This document shows positions 23,329 through 34,640 of a stretch of 64,000 nt of DNA, piece by piece (positions within the stretch are counted from its first letter, which is position 1; each line of letters begins with the position of its first letter). The position numbers and the translations under genes were made by a program. The notes beneath the pieces were generated by a model. That model saw only the letters and a list, made by a program, of their open reading frames with translations, made no database searches and had not been told where the DNA came from. The DNA comes from Polymyxa betae (taxonomy: Eukaryota > Endomyxa > Phytomyxea > Plasmodiophorida > Plasmodiophoridae): positions 62,001 to 126,000 of the forward strand of contig RBZT01000215.1 in assembly GCA_003693705.1 (NCBI GenBank). Reading direction: 5' to 3'.

Positions 23329-24351
23329 TTAATTAAGCAATCTTTCACTATAAACCATTAGCCGATGATATTGACTACGCTGCTGTCGGTACTGCTTGAT
23401 GAAATCATCTTCAGGAATAGACCCAGTTACGTATTGGTCGTGTAGATTCTCGCAAGAAATATCAATACGATCGGCCTTTTCTTGTAGCAATCTGGAGACC
23501 GAAACTGGGGAAGATTGCAGCAGAATCTTCTGTTGACGTTGATGGACGGTTTCCCATACAGCCAGCTGTTCTCTTATTTCAGATTGCAATGCACCAATCT
23601 CCTCTCGCAGCTGCTCTACGCGTTTTTCCTCTTCCAAATTCTCATTCGCGACTTTGGTTACCTCTTGTTCAATCCCTTGCCTTAAAGACAATATAGCTGA
23701 CCACAACGGCAACTTTTGCACAAAATCTTCCAAAGCAACCTCGTCAGTGACGATTTTCGCTAGCTGCTCCGGCGACAACCTTTTCAGTTCCTCGATTTCC
23801 TGAGGAATGGGAGGAAGAGCAATGGCGCTCGGATGCATAGCATCCTTGTTAGAGGGTTGTTCCTGTTGCGATGGCTGCTGTGGCGGCCGATTACTAGCCA
23901 TTTCGGCAAGTATCGATGGAGGGTTGTTAACAAACTCATTCACAATATTTTGTATAAGGCCGCCAAGAGGTGTCTGAGGATCCCATCCGCTAGTGAGCTG
24001 AGGATTAATGACAGTTGAGTCTTGCAACAGTCGATGGGAGATCCCGACCACGGAAACCGTTATGTTTGGTGGCACTACAGGAAACTCATCTGGGAGCCGT
24101 CTGAAAGGCAATTAGAAAGAATAAAAACAGTTAAATTCGAACGCACATTAACAATAAAAACCGGGTCGTTGCTGTATGGACAGGAAGATCGAACGATTTG
24201 CCATCGGGATGGGCAATCACGGATGGATGCATACGCTTCAGATCAGTTATCTGCATCTGCCGCCTACAAGAGCAATCAATCGACATCGTCGTCACGACGA
24301 ATCGCCTGCATACGGTCGCTGCTCGGGAGCAGGCTGCTTCCGTCTGAACAT
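23329..24351 (-). CDS. VPS37: VPS37 subunit of ESCRT-I (VPS37A-type, UEV + Mod(r))
   Basis: Three exons, about 300 residues. The N-terminus (MFRRKQPAPEQRPYAGDSSR) leads into a UEV-like fold (QMQITDLKRMHPSVIAH, RRLPDEFPVVPPNITV, LTSGWDPQTPLGGLIQNIV) as in VPS37A. The C-terminal half is the Mod(r) helical domain (QKLPLWSAILSLRQGIEQEV ... SVSRLLQEKADRIDISCENL, DDFIKQYRQQRSQYHRL). ESCRT-I sorts ubiquitinated cargo at endosomes and acts in cytokinesis. Introns of 32 nt (ending TCTTGTAG) and about 59 nt (ending CCTTTCAG) were placed by frame. Start at 24349-24351. Confidence 0.85.
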
Positions 24352-24775
24352 GATTCGTCCCTACTTCCTGCCTTTTATAGAGACCGATTTCGTATGGCAG
24401 CTGCTAGAGGCAGGATAATGAGTATCGTAAAACAGCGGGCTGAAAGTTGCGAATTCGCAGACCCAGCTGTCTCCTATTTAATCCATTACAGATTTCTCAC
24501 TTTATCATTCTGCTATTCGCTCGTCTGTCGTCATGAGGCCTGTGCGGCCGCGTTCAACAGATTCCATCCCGAGAGGTTCTCCTGTGGTTTTCATTGACAG
24601 TCATTTTCGTTTTGCTGGTCGTTCTCGAAGAATCTTCGATGTTACAGTCGTTGTTCTGTTTTATCCCTTTCAGTCCGCTTTGTCTCTGTATGTGACACAA
24701 TCCAAGACCGATATAGAAGTGACTCAACTAAAGCGTTAACACAAATTTGCCTACTTTGGGCGCGTGCCGCCTGGA
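24352..24775. other. divergent promoter region VPS37 / GPI protein
   Basis: 424 bases between two divergent genes. Stop-free runs exist but none looks like a conserved protein. No specific regulatory site is identifiable. Confidence 0.4.
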
Positions 24776-25492
24776 ATGTTTATTCTGCTGGCTGGAACGG
24801 GCCAGTCCAAAATGCAATACTTCCAATTCATGCAGAATTGCCAAATCTTGTTGATTGTCATTCTCGCCTGTACAATTCCGACTTTTGATGCCCAATGTTC
24901 ATCGCTGGTTGTCAACGGCTTCTTCAACAATGAAAGTACCACAAGGAATGCTTTGGGCGAGCTGTCAGGTGATGATGGCACCACTCAAGGCGTCAGCATC
25001 GTTGGCGGCCGTCTCATCATACAGACCAAACCAGGTGTCGCCGGAGGGTGGTATACCGATATCGATTCTGGCTGTAAAAATGTTTCCAGTCAAAATTTCG
25101 ATCAAGTCGAAGTTGTTTGGTCAAACAGCTCTCCATCAACTTTAGTTATTTCAGTACTATGGGCCGCTGACGAAACAGCTTGTCAAACACGGACCTGGAC
25201 GACAACATCTGCTGGTGCTGACAGCGGCGTCATTGGTGATACAAGCAAGACGACGTCTTTTCAGCTAACGCCTCAGATGACAGCCGGATTACACGCGATC
25301 TATCTTGGCTTGCCAGCCCAAGAGAGCTCCACTACCTACAGCATTCGTAGCATTCGTCTGGTCCAAACACGCAATTGTGTATTGTCGGCAACGAAATCGG
25401 TACGGGCCAGCAACACAGCGCTGAGCCTGTCGTTGGCGTTCGTGTTGATTCTGGTCACTTTCACATTTACTAGCATGGTCTTCATAAACTGA
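24776..25492 (+). CDS. secreted, probably GPI-anchored Thr/Ser-rich surface protein
   Basis: Intronless. A hydrophobic signal segment (NCQILLIVILACTIPTF) precedes the mature protein. The body has Cys residues spaced for disulfides, is rich in Ser, Thr and Gly, has N-glycosylation sequons (NES, NVS, NSS) and looks like a beta-sandwich. The C-terminus has the GPI pattern: small residues (VRASNTALSL) and then a terminal hydrophobic stretch. The ATG at 24812 would give a more conventional signal peptide than the one at 24776. It resembles small surface proteins of fungi in layout, but no named family was recognised. It probably acts at the cell wall or surface. Confidence 0.6.
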   Translation: MFILLAGTGQSKMQYFQFMQNCQILLIVILACTIPTFDAQCSSLVVNGFFNNESTTRNALGELSGDDGTTQGVSIVGGRLIIQTKPGVAGGWYTDIDSGCKNVSSQNFDQVEVVWSNSSPSTLVISVLWAADETACQTRTWTTTSAGADSGVIGDTSKTTSFQLTPQMTAGLHAIYLGLPAQESSTTYSIRSIRLVQTRNCVLSATKSVRASNTALSLSLAFVLILVTFTFTSMVFIN

Positions 25493-25758
25493 TAAAATCT
25501 AAATCCAGGAGTTTATTTAGGATGTCATTCTTCCAGGCTCAGAATCATTACCAATGGAGCGACATTACTTCTGATCAAATCTCGATCGAACTTCGATAGT
25601 TATCGAATTTTCGTCAAGCAGGCGCGACCTGGCCCTTTGACTGAGTAACATTAACATATCGAAGTTCGTCGTCGTCAAAGGCAGACAGGGCGCGACCCTC
25701 ACGGACCCTGTAGGTACTCAGGTCTGGGGTGAGTTTGGGGCGCTGGGCTCTACTCACG

Positions 25759-28571
25759 ATGTCAACTGCTACAGCTGATATCGATTCGCTCTTGAAAGAG
25801 ACCGACCAATTCTTGACCCAGCATAATTTGGCGAAGCCGACGCCTGCTGAGGCCGCCAATATTGCTACAGATACGGATGACGACGATCCGGTGTCGGGAA
25901 AACAGGTCGATCGTTTGCTGAGGGATACCGATTCCCTGCTTCGGGACATCAGCCAGGTTTCGGCATCGCCACCACCTCCGCCGCCGCCGTTTCACGACGA
26001 TTCCGATGATTCGTTATCGTACCAGAATGTGAAATCGATGCGGTTGTCGTTCGATGAATCGGACAGTGATGTAGCGGCTTTGGCTGAAGAGGTGGAGACA
26101 CGCCCCAGTATTTATGAACCAATCTCTCTTCGCCAAAGTTCAGATTCCATTCTACAAGACACCGATTTATTATCAGGAGAAGGTTCCTGCTATTCGCTGT
26201 ATCAGAATCGTTGTCGGTTGTTGACAGATTGTAGATTTTTCGAATCTGAATCGAGTTCTAACGAGATGCGGGTTTCCTTGCTTCGAAAGCTCGGAGCCGA
26301 CGCGCTCGGAGCTCCACAAGACATTGGTTTCGGTTTTATCACAATACGAAGTCAAAGGCGATCTGATTCAAAATCTGCTTGATCAACAAAGTCGAGTAAT
26401 GTGCCGACTTTTTACATTTCTGATCCTTACTGGCATTTTGTAGGAAAAATCGTCGAACTCCCAAACGGAATATCTCGAGGCCACCAATAAATCCCTGAAT
26501 GCGAAGCTTAAAGAAGCTCATCGTACAATAGAGGTCGAAGTCCTATAATGGGCATTCATCTCCAAACTCTGATTTGCTGATTCTGGCTTAGGCCCTAAGA
26601 GATTCGAACTTGAATCGTGCAGGCCCGGATGCAGATGACCTGGCGGCTAAGAATGAGCTGGCTCGTCTTCGATCGAAGACCCAGTCGCTTAAGTCGAAAA
26701 TCTCGCTACTGGAGAATGAGATTCGTAAGAAAGAATCAGCTTTAGATCAGATGAGAGAAACAATCGCGAAACATAACGCCAAGGTTAGAGAAAACGACTT
26801 CGGGAACTCTGCTTGCATGCTTATGTATGACCCGTAATAGGAGGAGCTCCGTCGGCAACGAGAATCGGATCTTTTCCGAAAGATGTTCGAGCGTGGCGCA
26901 CGACCAAAAGATGCCCGGACTCTTGAGATGATCGGCGCTTTCGAATCACAGCGCACCCGAATGCAGGACGAAATCGATATGCTTTCACGACGTCTTGCCC
27001 ATCTAACTGAGGACGACGTCCGACGAACAGATCATCGTTATGATGAAGAGCTGTAATTCTTTACGCTTACAGAGTTGTGGCGCTCCTGTAACGCGATTTG
27101 ACAGGCGTGGAACGTTGGATCAGCTCAGAGCCGACAATGCCCGATTGAATGAGGAACTCAATGTTCGTCCTACCAAGAAACTATGGGATGACATAAACAA
27201 TGAGCTGAAAGTTGCTAAGGCTCAGCTGGCGGAAGCTCGGAGGTTTGTATCTTGGATGAATATGAACTTCTGTTTAACGTTGTCTCAGCGTGGCAGATGT
27301 CCGGAAACGGCTATCAACTCGTGAGCTGATCGATCGCGATGTTCATCGTAAATCTGTCCGAATTGATGATTTACCGCAAGCGATCTGTGTAGAGATTTTA
27401 CAAGACATCTGTCGAATTCTGGAGCTGGACGATGTCGTGCTGATTACGCCGGCTGTTAAACAGATATGTGCTGCTGTCACCAAGATTCCACTTCTTCAAA
27501 ACGTGAATAAGCTCCGTTTTCTTAGATTTTTTGGTTCAGGCTTGAAATTTCTTGGCCCGTTTTCCCACCAACGTAGGAACTGATTCTAATGTGTAGTTTG
27601 TAAGCGAGATCGTGAAAATATCGGGTCTCGAGGTTGGGGACGAGGTCGCTGTTGTCGCGAATCGAGTCATTCCAGTGATCCGTTCCTGGAAGAAAGATAT
27701 GAGAACGCTGGCACAATTGGAAACGTTCCAGCGAGATCTCTGGCATCGCTTACAAACGCGAAGTAGGACCGCGGTTCCTCGATCGAAGTCAGAGCCTGGA
27801 TCCGAAAGCCAGGTAGGAGGACACCACGAGTCCAATCCAATCTTTATATCTGTTTAGTGTGCTGCGATTTTGGCCGCCGTTGATGAGCTAATTTGCACGG
27901 AAGCTTCCCTTCTCGATACCAGAGAGGCTTATCAGAATCTTGACGAACATCTAAAAGTAGCGTTTTCTTGTGGTCAAAAATGCTACTGCATTTCTGAGTC
28001 TTGCTAGGAGCGACCCGACATTCTGTGCAACAAGATCGTCCAGCATTTCATGCAACTGTTCAATGTGGAATCTATTGAAGGACTACTGCCGGCAATGAGC
28101 AGAATCAGCGTCGATATGGAATCGACTCGAAACTTCCTCAGAGCGGTTCGCTCAATCTTGCGCCTGGATCCGAACGCTTCCGTATCAACCATCATGTCAC
28201 GAATCGAGCGCCTTACTGGCGGTACAGCAGATGGTGATCGTCACGATGAGGCTGATTTCCAGACTGTCGATACCTTGATTCAAGCACGAGGGTTGCTCAG
28301 GGTTGACAAAAATGGTGACGTCCTGGGTGCATGTAGAAAGTAAGCGAATCAGATGGCCGGAATCTTGCTAAAATCGTTTCAGGTTGATGGATAGATGCGC
28401 GTTATACGACAGCCTTTTCCCTCGTGTTGACCGCATGATTAACAGGTTATTCAACATTCTCCATGTCCGACATATGGTAAGCTGCTATTGTCCTGAGTCG
28501 ATCGATACTTTCCTCAAGCATTTTAGGATGAGATTGTGCCCGCTGTACAGAGGCTGGCAATAGCCACCTAA
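25759..28571 (+). CDS. CEP70: CEP70-like centrosomal coiled-coil protein
   Basis: About nine or ten exons, roughly 750 residues. A Ser/Asp-rich N-terminal part with a seven-proline run (SASPPPPPPPFHDDS) is followed by ELHKTLVSVLSQYEVKGDLI, long coiled coils (NELARLRSKTQSLKSKISLL) and the block RPTKKLWDDINNELKVAKAQ. Then comes an all-helical C-terminus (LPQAICVEILQDICRILELD; GDEVAVVANRVIPVIRSWKK; NKIVQHFMQLFNVESIEGLL). The RPT..W block and the C-terminal half resemble CEP70, which organises centrosomal gamma-tubulin and ciliary assembly. Introns are 45-70 nt. The stop is at 28569-28571. The call rests on domain order and motif memory, so other centrosomal coiled-coil proteins remain possible. 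Confidence 0.6.
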
Positions 28572-28702
28572 TCTGGACCTGTGCTACCAATCATTGTACA
28601 AACAATAACTTTATTTTAAAAAATGTCTTCAAAATTTATTTAAAAATGCGCATTATTTTCTCTGAGGTAATTGACTTTTTCTTGTCATGTGTTCATTGTT
28701 TT

Positions 28703-31387
28703 ATGGAGCATGGCGATCTTCGGTTTCGTTGGAGATCCGCCGGCCGCGCTGATGGCATTGCTGCCGTATACGCTGGCAGCCATACTGTCACCTACTCCCT
28801 TCTACGATCATATGTCGACGAAGTCGCTTCCTATCTGGCACCATATTCCGGTTGCATCGCCATAGCGTATGATCGCTCTCTTGAAGCCCTCATTACAGCC
28901 CTAGCATGTTTACAATGCGACAATATTTGGTTCACGCCTATCACTGATCGTTGCGACGACGTCCTACGCGAGACCGACCCGATCTTAGTCGTCGCACCTG
29001 CTGATTTCTTTGTTCCCAATTCGTATACACGGGCTACTATCGAATTCATAGACGACCAAGTCCTGATCGTTTCCGACCCGATTACCAAACAATTTGCTGC
29101 GAATGACGATCGATGTTGCTGCTTGTTTACATCGGGATCCGGCAGTGTCCCGAAACGCGCCATCATCCGCTGGACGGCTCTCTCCAATCGATTACGCTGG
29201 ATGTGGACGACCTACCCGTTTCAACCCGGGTCACGTCTTGCATGGACGACCTCTATCACGTTCGTCGATTCGCTCTGGCAGATATTCGGCGCCGTACTGA
29301 CCGGTGCCACAGTGGTTATTATTCCAGCGACTACCTGCCGTGATCTGCGTCTTCTGAATCGGACGATCATCGATCTAAAAGTGACCCATCTTGTATCGAT
29401 ACCGAGCGTTGCTCGTGGTCTGGTCTCCGGCTGCTGGTCGGACCCAGCACAACGTCCCGTCGATCTGCAGCAGATTGTGTGCAGTGGTGAACCGTTAGAG
29501 ACGACCTTGGCCATACAGCTGCGCTGTCTGTTCCCTTCCACCATCTTATTGAACTTGTACGGATGCACTGAAGCCATGGGCGACTCCCTGGTTTTCGAAT
29601 GGTCGCGCTCCTCGATCGTCAATTGGACAGAACCCATCTGCCCTATCGGATATCCGATCCCAGGCAATACCATCACTTTCGACACTGACAACCAGATCGT
29701 GATTTCGGGCCAACAGGTCTGTGCTGGCCCAGTCGCAACAGGGGATATCGGGCGGTGTGATGGCAAGGGCCTGTATCACTATGTAGGACGTGCGAATCGT
29801 TGCATCAAACGTAATGGTCAATGGGTCTCTCTAGACCAAATCGAATCGCGTTTGCATAGCCATGGGCGGGTATGCCAGGCCGTCGTCGTCCACGAGAACC
29901 ACGACGTTCTGGTCGGGGTCGTGCACGCCCCGAGCATGACGACGGCCGAGCTACGCGCTTACTGTGCCACGACGCTGCGACCTTTCGAGATCCCGGACCA
30001 ATGGATCGTGGTGGGAGGCGCCTTGCCTCGGACACCCAGCTGGAAGCCCGATATCCCGAAGATCTGCCAGATGGTGTCGGTGTCGGCGGATCCCCGACAT
30101 CGGGCGAGTACGGTCGCCATCCTCGGCGACGTGCTTTGCAAAACGCTGGGCGTTGATGCAATCGGGGAGCACGACCCGATCTTGGACCGATACGGGCTGG
30201 ATTCGCTACGGGCTACGTTGGCGTTCGGCGTCATCTGTCAGCGGCTGGGATTGGATTCCGCCCTTTTGCGTCCTGCACATCTGGCCACATTCCCGACGTT
30301 AGCCGCGCTCGCAACGTTTGCCGAGACGCAGATGAAGGCATCTCCGCTGCCCAGAAAGCGACATAAGCCGAGCCGTGATATTGCAGGCGCTGCGAAATTG
30401 GTGGCGTTTTGGTCTGTCGATACCGGCTCATGTGTGGATACTGGCCCAGTCCTCCTATCCGACTCGCTATTGGTTGCAGTTTCGCATTCGGGTGCGGTCG
30501 TGGCGATCGCTCTGCATTCCGGCTTCGTCATCTTTACCAATACGTTGCCATCGCGAATCGAAACGTCACCGATGATCTTCAGGAATCGGATCGTGGTCTG
30601 CTGTCGAAATTCGACTGTTTATGGATTGGACAGGGAAGATGGTGCCGTACGTTGGCAGGTCGTACTGCCCGACCAGGTTCGTGCCGTTCCAGTCGCCATC
30701 GATGATCGTCGTCTCGCGCTATCTTGCTATTCTGGTTCACTCTGTATCGTATCTATATCTGATGACGAAGTGGCTGTGTCTGAGGAAATTGATGGAAAGG
30801 GCCCCTTGAGATCGGCACCAGCTTTCGATCAAGCTTCAGACATGCTCGTGATTGCGTCACTGAAAGGAATCGTCTATGGATACAGTCTTGCTACTTCGGA
30901 GCATTGCTGGTCGTATCCTGTCGGATGCCCTGTGTTTGCAGACCCCACCTTATCGGGTGATCATGTTTATATATTAACTGCCCGTGGTGACGTCTTCTGC
31001 CTGTGTTTAAGAGATGGCCGGCCGATCTCGTATATCTTTCTAGATGCACAAATATTCGCCACGCCGACTATTTCTAACGACCTGATTTTAATCGCTACCC
31101 AAAATAGGGGCCTGTTCTGTTATAGTCTATCTCTGAAAGAATGTCATTGGGTCTGGCACCCTTACGGTGTCCAGTATTGTTCGCCCGCGGTTGTTCTTGA
31201 TTGTCTAATCTATATTTGTTCCACGTCTGGCCGAATCGAAGTGTTGCGCTTAAGCAAGACGGTACCCGAATTGCTGACCTTCTACCAGCTATCAGATGAA
31301 TCGTTCGCTACCCCGGTTGTTCACGATGACTTTTTATTGATCGGATGTCGTGATGATCATATCCATTGTTTGAGATTACAATCATGA
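28703..31387 (+). CDS. AASDH: AASDH (ACSF4/U26): adenylation-carrier-PQQ propeller enzyme
   Basis: Intronless, about 890 residues. The adenylation domain shows LFTSGSGSVPKRAIIRW (A3), NLYGCTEAMGDS (A5), VATGDIGRCDGKGLYHYVGR (A7) and LPRTPSWKPDIPKI with the A10 Lys. A carrier domain follows with the pantetheine Ser in RYGLDSLRATLA (about residue 501 from this start). The last 320 residues are a seven-blade PQQ-type beta-propeller (units such as GYSLATSEHCWSYPVGCP). AASDH homologues activate beta-alanine or related acids; the true role is unsettled. An ATG at 28646 is in frame, but the extra 19 residues do not resemble the family. A phosphopantetheinyl transferase is also in the window. Confidence 0.9.
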   Translation: MEHGDLRFRWRSAGRADGIAAVYAGSHTVTYSLLRSYVDEVASYLAPYSGCIAIAYDRSLEALITALACLQCDNIWFTPITDRCDDVLRETDPILVVAPADFFVPNSYTRATIEFIDDQVLIVSDPITKQFAANDDRCCCLFTSGSGSVPKRAIIRWTALSNRLRWMWTTYPFQPGSRLAWTTSITFVDSLWQIFGAVLTGATVVIIPATTCRDLRLLNRTIIDLKVTHLVSIPSVARGLVSGCWSDPAQRPVDLQQIVCSGEPLETTLAIQLRCLFPSTILLNLYGCTEAMGDSLVFEWSRSSIVNWTEPICPIGYPIPGNTITFDTDNQIVISGQQVCAGPVATGDIGRCDGKGLYHYVGRANRCIKRNGQWVSLDQIESRLHSHGRVCQAVVVHENHDVLVGVVHAPSMTTAELRAYCATTLRPFEIPDQWIVVGGALPRTPSWKPDIPKICQMVSVSADPRHRASTVAILGDVLCKTLGVDAIGEHDPILDRYGLDSLRATLAFGVICQRLGLDSALLRPAHLATFPTLAALATFAETQMKASPLPRKRHKPSRDIAGAAKLVAFWSVDTGSCVDTGPVLLSDSLLVAVSHSGAVVAIALHSGFVIFTNTLPSRIETSPMIFRNRIVVCCRNSTVYGLDREDGAVRWQVVLPDQVRAVPVAIDDRRLALSCYSGSLCIVSISDDEVAVSEEIDGKGPLRSAPAFDQASDMLVIASLKGIVYGYSLATSEHCWSYPVGCPVFADPTLSGDHVYILTARGDVFCLCLRDGRPISYIFLDAQIFATPTISNDLILIATQNRGLFCYSLSLKECHWVWHPYGVQYCSPAVVLDCLIYICSTSGRIEVLRLSKTVPELLTFYQLSDESFATPVVHDDFLLIGCRDDHIHCLRLQS

Positions 31388-31552
31388 TACGTACCTAATC
31401 TTCAAGATCATGATCAAGAGGAGTCAAATATGTTCCTTGCAAAGATCGTAATAAGATTGATGCCGCTCATGCATTTTATGGCTCGCACAATGAATCAGTC
31501 CAAATCATCACAACCAGCGCGTGCCCGTCATATGGTACATTCTTTATTACAT

Positions 31553-32979
31553 TCACTTTTTGCCTGTGAAGTCGGCTTGGCTTTGTGAAAAAAGCGACTT
31601 TAATGCTTGGTTTTTCGATAAGCAACTGCGAAGCCTTTCGTATGTCTGCTCTGAATCGTCTTCGGTTCCCGATTCCAATTTTTGCATCAAGGCGTCGGCA
31701 TCGTCTTTGCAAACAATGGAGCCCATGCAGTAGTTTAGTGCCATTGCAGATTTAGCATGTTTTATAGGATCATCAGCAGTATTCATGAACTGCAACAAAG
31801 CGGATCCACATCGCGATTTTACCTAAAAACAAACTCAGTACAACAATAAAGTTGACACCAGTGCATACCAGTTTTCGAATATCGTCATCGGAAGGGTCTC
31901 GAGGAATATTCGAGTGATCTTCTACCGGATCCAGGGTTTCTCCAGTATTTGAAAATAGGTTCTGGACGCGATCCATACAGCTCTCGAAAGAATCCAGAGC
32001 CGGTCGAACATCGATTTTGATGGACTGAACACTAACTGTGTCATGAAGGCCAGGAACTTTGTCTTTCTGCACTCCACTTTCATCGTGATAATAATCAAGA
32101 ACATATCGAACCTCCTGTCCTGAATGAAAAGTCAAAAATCAATTCTCTTTTTGACATTCTAAAATGCTACCACATCGATCAACAATCCAATCGTGCCGGT
32201 CAAACGGAACGCCATATCCAAGCTTGCTTTTAATCCAGGCTTTTGGTGTCAGCTGATCAGGCCTTCCCATAAAACGGAGCAGAGTCGGATTAGGACACGA
32301 TTTGCACTTCTCTAATGCCAATAAGTTTCTATCGCGTCCCCTATCAAGATGTACAGGTACCCCATTGAAGCAACTGGCGCCACCTACAGGACCACAGATG
32401 AATCATACAGACTAACAATAAGACTCTCATTGCTTACGTTCTCTCATTCATATTGTTGTGAATAGCAACGACCTTATAACAGTTCACAAATAGATATCAA
32501 AACGTATGTCATATTAGTCGGCGTACCGTATCTACTTCTTTCTCTGCGACATCTTCAGCCTTCCCTTTACGTACCAGAGCATTATAAAACATTTGTGGTG
32601 ATGGGTCTAAGATGAACATTTTAGCAAGCATTTAAGCCATTGGAATGTTCGTAGTACAAAGCCAGGTGTTATCAGTTCCTCCTTTCGGGATCGTGGACTG
32701 AATTCGATCGGTAGACAGCGGGGCTTTCTGCCCTGGAGCTGGATTCTGATTCGGATTGACAGCCATTTGATTAGCAGGGTCGATTCGTTCCCCATATACA
32801 TTGTATACATGCGGGTGCCGATATTTAGCCCGAGTCTTCTCATCGACCGGGCAGCCAGAAGCCTCAGCATGGTTTACTGGACAGCCAGACAGCTTTGAAT
32901 CGGCCGGCGTGGACGCGTTGGCATCAGGCGTAATCGGGCAAGCCGAGGCACTTTTGGCATCTTGCTGAGTCTCTCCCAT
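31553..32979 (-). CDS. HCCS: cytochrome c heme lyase (holocytochrome c synthase) with Cys-containing C-terminal extension
   Basis: Attaches heme to cytochrome c in the mitochondrial intermembrane space. The N-terminus has three Cys-Pro heme-binding motifs ([23 protein letters not shown]). Then come [42 protein letters not shown] (aligns with the heme-ligand His154 of human HCCS), [29 protein letters not shown] and [17 protein letters not shown]. Seven exons with introns of about 47-55 nt. After the normal end the frame continues through an intron into about 90 more residues with four Cys ([32 protein letters not shown]). Start at 32979; an in-frame extension to 33114 is not supported by homology. 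Confidence 0.9.
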
Positions 32980-33365
32980 CGCTATTGTACAGGGAGGCAG
33001 AGACGACTGTGGGGCACTGGCCTCGTAACGATCACGCACTCGCGACCCGTCGCTGTCCAAATCGTATCCCCCCACATTTTGGCACTTGCACTCAGGGCCC
33101 CACATTTCATTCATTCAGTCGTCGCTGTCATCTGCACAGGAAGCAAGCTATCAAACTGCATGATGAGAACAATCTCAACTCATCCCTCCACATTTCCTCA
33201 CAGGTAACGTTACCCTCAAGTCTGATTCGCAGACGTGATCCTACCGAGCGCAATTTCAAAGGCTTTCATTTCTGCTGTCACCTTTCTCCCTCTTTCTCGA
33301 GCTCTATCCTTCTCTCTAACTCTCATCACAATCTATATTACTATATTGGATTATTGGTGTCGATG

Positions 33366-34345
33366 TCAGGCTCCAGCAGTTATGTCAATTCCAGTCTCTG
33401 GATGCAGATGGTCGATGAGCATGGCGAAATGGGCATCCAGACTTGGTGAGCCATCAGCGAAATGGTATCTTACCGCCAGATGTGAATGTGATAAATATGG
33501 CCGTAAAATCCTAACGAACTTTTGACGTTCCCTGATAATACTGGGCCGAACTGCTAGATTTCAGCAAAGAAGCAAAGATCGACGAGAGCTTCTACATACA
33601 GGGATTCTTCCACTGGAATGGCGAGCCAGCAATTAACAACTTGACAGAGTGCGATCGAGCCACTTCTGCAAATTTCTTTGATGCTATTTCGTCCAAAGGG
33701 AAGGCCCCGGCTCCAGGGCTGTTGCCAGTATCGATCCAGCGAACTTCATCAACTCGGGACCAAACATTGTCGTGCTTCTGTCGGGCTAGTTCCGTTATCA
33801 TCTGTATGATAGGTCAGGCTGAGGATGAAGACAAACTCAGTGTTCTGCCTGATTTATGACGACACCACCTCGCGAGAACCCAGCAAGAACAAGTCTTGGT
33901 ACGGCATCCATCTTAAGTTTTTCACTGATATTCTCCAGCAGGCTATATAAATGTTCCTGTGAGCCATCAGATCGAATCAACAGCATCACACGCTCTTTCA
34001 TACGGTGGCATGGCCATCTGATCGGTAAGGTGCATCACCGCTATTAGGGGCGGCACTCACAAAATTTGAAAACCAAGCCGTGTCTCCGAAGTGCTTCGCC
34101 GGTCTCACAACGATCGCGGAACTCACAGAGCGATCGTGCTTCAAAAGCGAAGCGACCGTTTTCTCGAATGAGAACTCCCGCAACTGGCTCGGCATCTGAC
34201 TCTCCTCGTCCATGATATCGCCAGGAAACAGGACCGCCATTCGGGTTCGCTCCCGGTCTGGGTCGATAGCACAGCAAACCGTGTTCCTGCAGCGATCCAG
34301 GCCAGCGACGTCTCGTAGCCAGATGACGTCCTGCTGTTTAGTCAT
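33366..34345 (-). CDS. C2orf69 homologue (mitochondrial alpha/beta-hydrolase-like protein)
   Basis: Exons align along human C2orf69: MAVLFPGDIMDEE (human YFPGDV), SSAIVVRPAKHFGDTAWFSN, VLAGFSRGGVVINQMITELA (human IGFSKGCVVLNQLLFEL), VDEVRWIDTGNSPGAGAF (human YWLDGGHSGGSNT), IAGSPFQWKNP and IRERQKFVRILRPYL...YHFADGSPSLDAHF (human QIHFTKEAPSIENHF). The GFSRG nucleophile-elbow-like motif is kept. Human C2orf69 is linked to mitochondrial function; its reaction is unknown. Four introns are needed; the one at 33802-33848 begins with GC (AATCAG/GCAGAA). The first ATG is at 34343-34345. Confidence 0.8.
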
Positions 34346-34640
34346 GATTCGTCCAATATTAGTGCTGAATGGCGCTGCGGAGGGGCTGCTCGACGTTAAG
34401 ATGTTCAACCGAGCTCGTAACATGCATGAACGATTTCGGACCGAGATCAAGTGTCATGGTTGGTGTCATTGCGAATTTTGAAATTATTTCGATCGGCAAT
34501 AGCGGCGATTTATTCACGGCAAGTCGGCAACTATCAGATGATGGTTATGTGCCCCCATTCGGTCGATCTCTATTGTTCGCGTCATGGATTATAGGTTTGA
34601 AAATGGCACGCGACCCATATCTTTATACGTGCGATTCTTA

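Noticed and set aside
29805-30172. Overlapping Arg/Pro-rich ORFs on both strands within AASDH
   Set aside because: They arise from the GC-rich coding sequence of AASDH in other frames and have no family signature.
33361-33450. Plus-strand ORF MSGSSSYVNSSLWMQMVDEH as a gene start
   Set aside because: It is antisense to the last exon of the C2orf69 homologue, whose conserved C-terminal block reads through the same bases on the minus strand.
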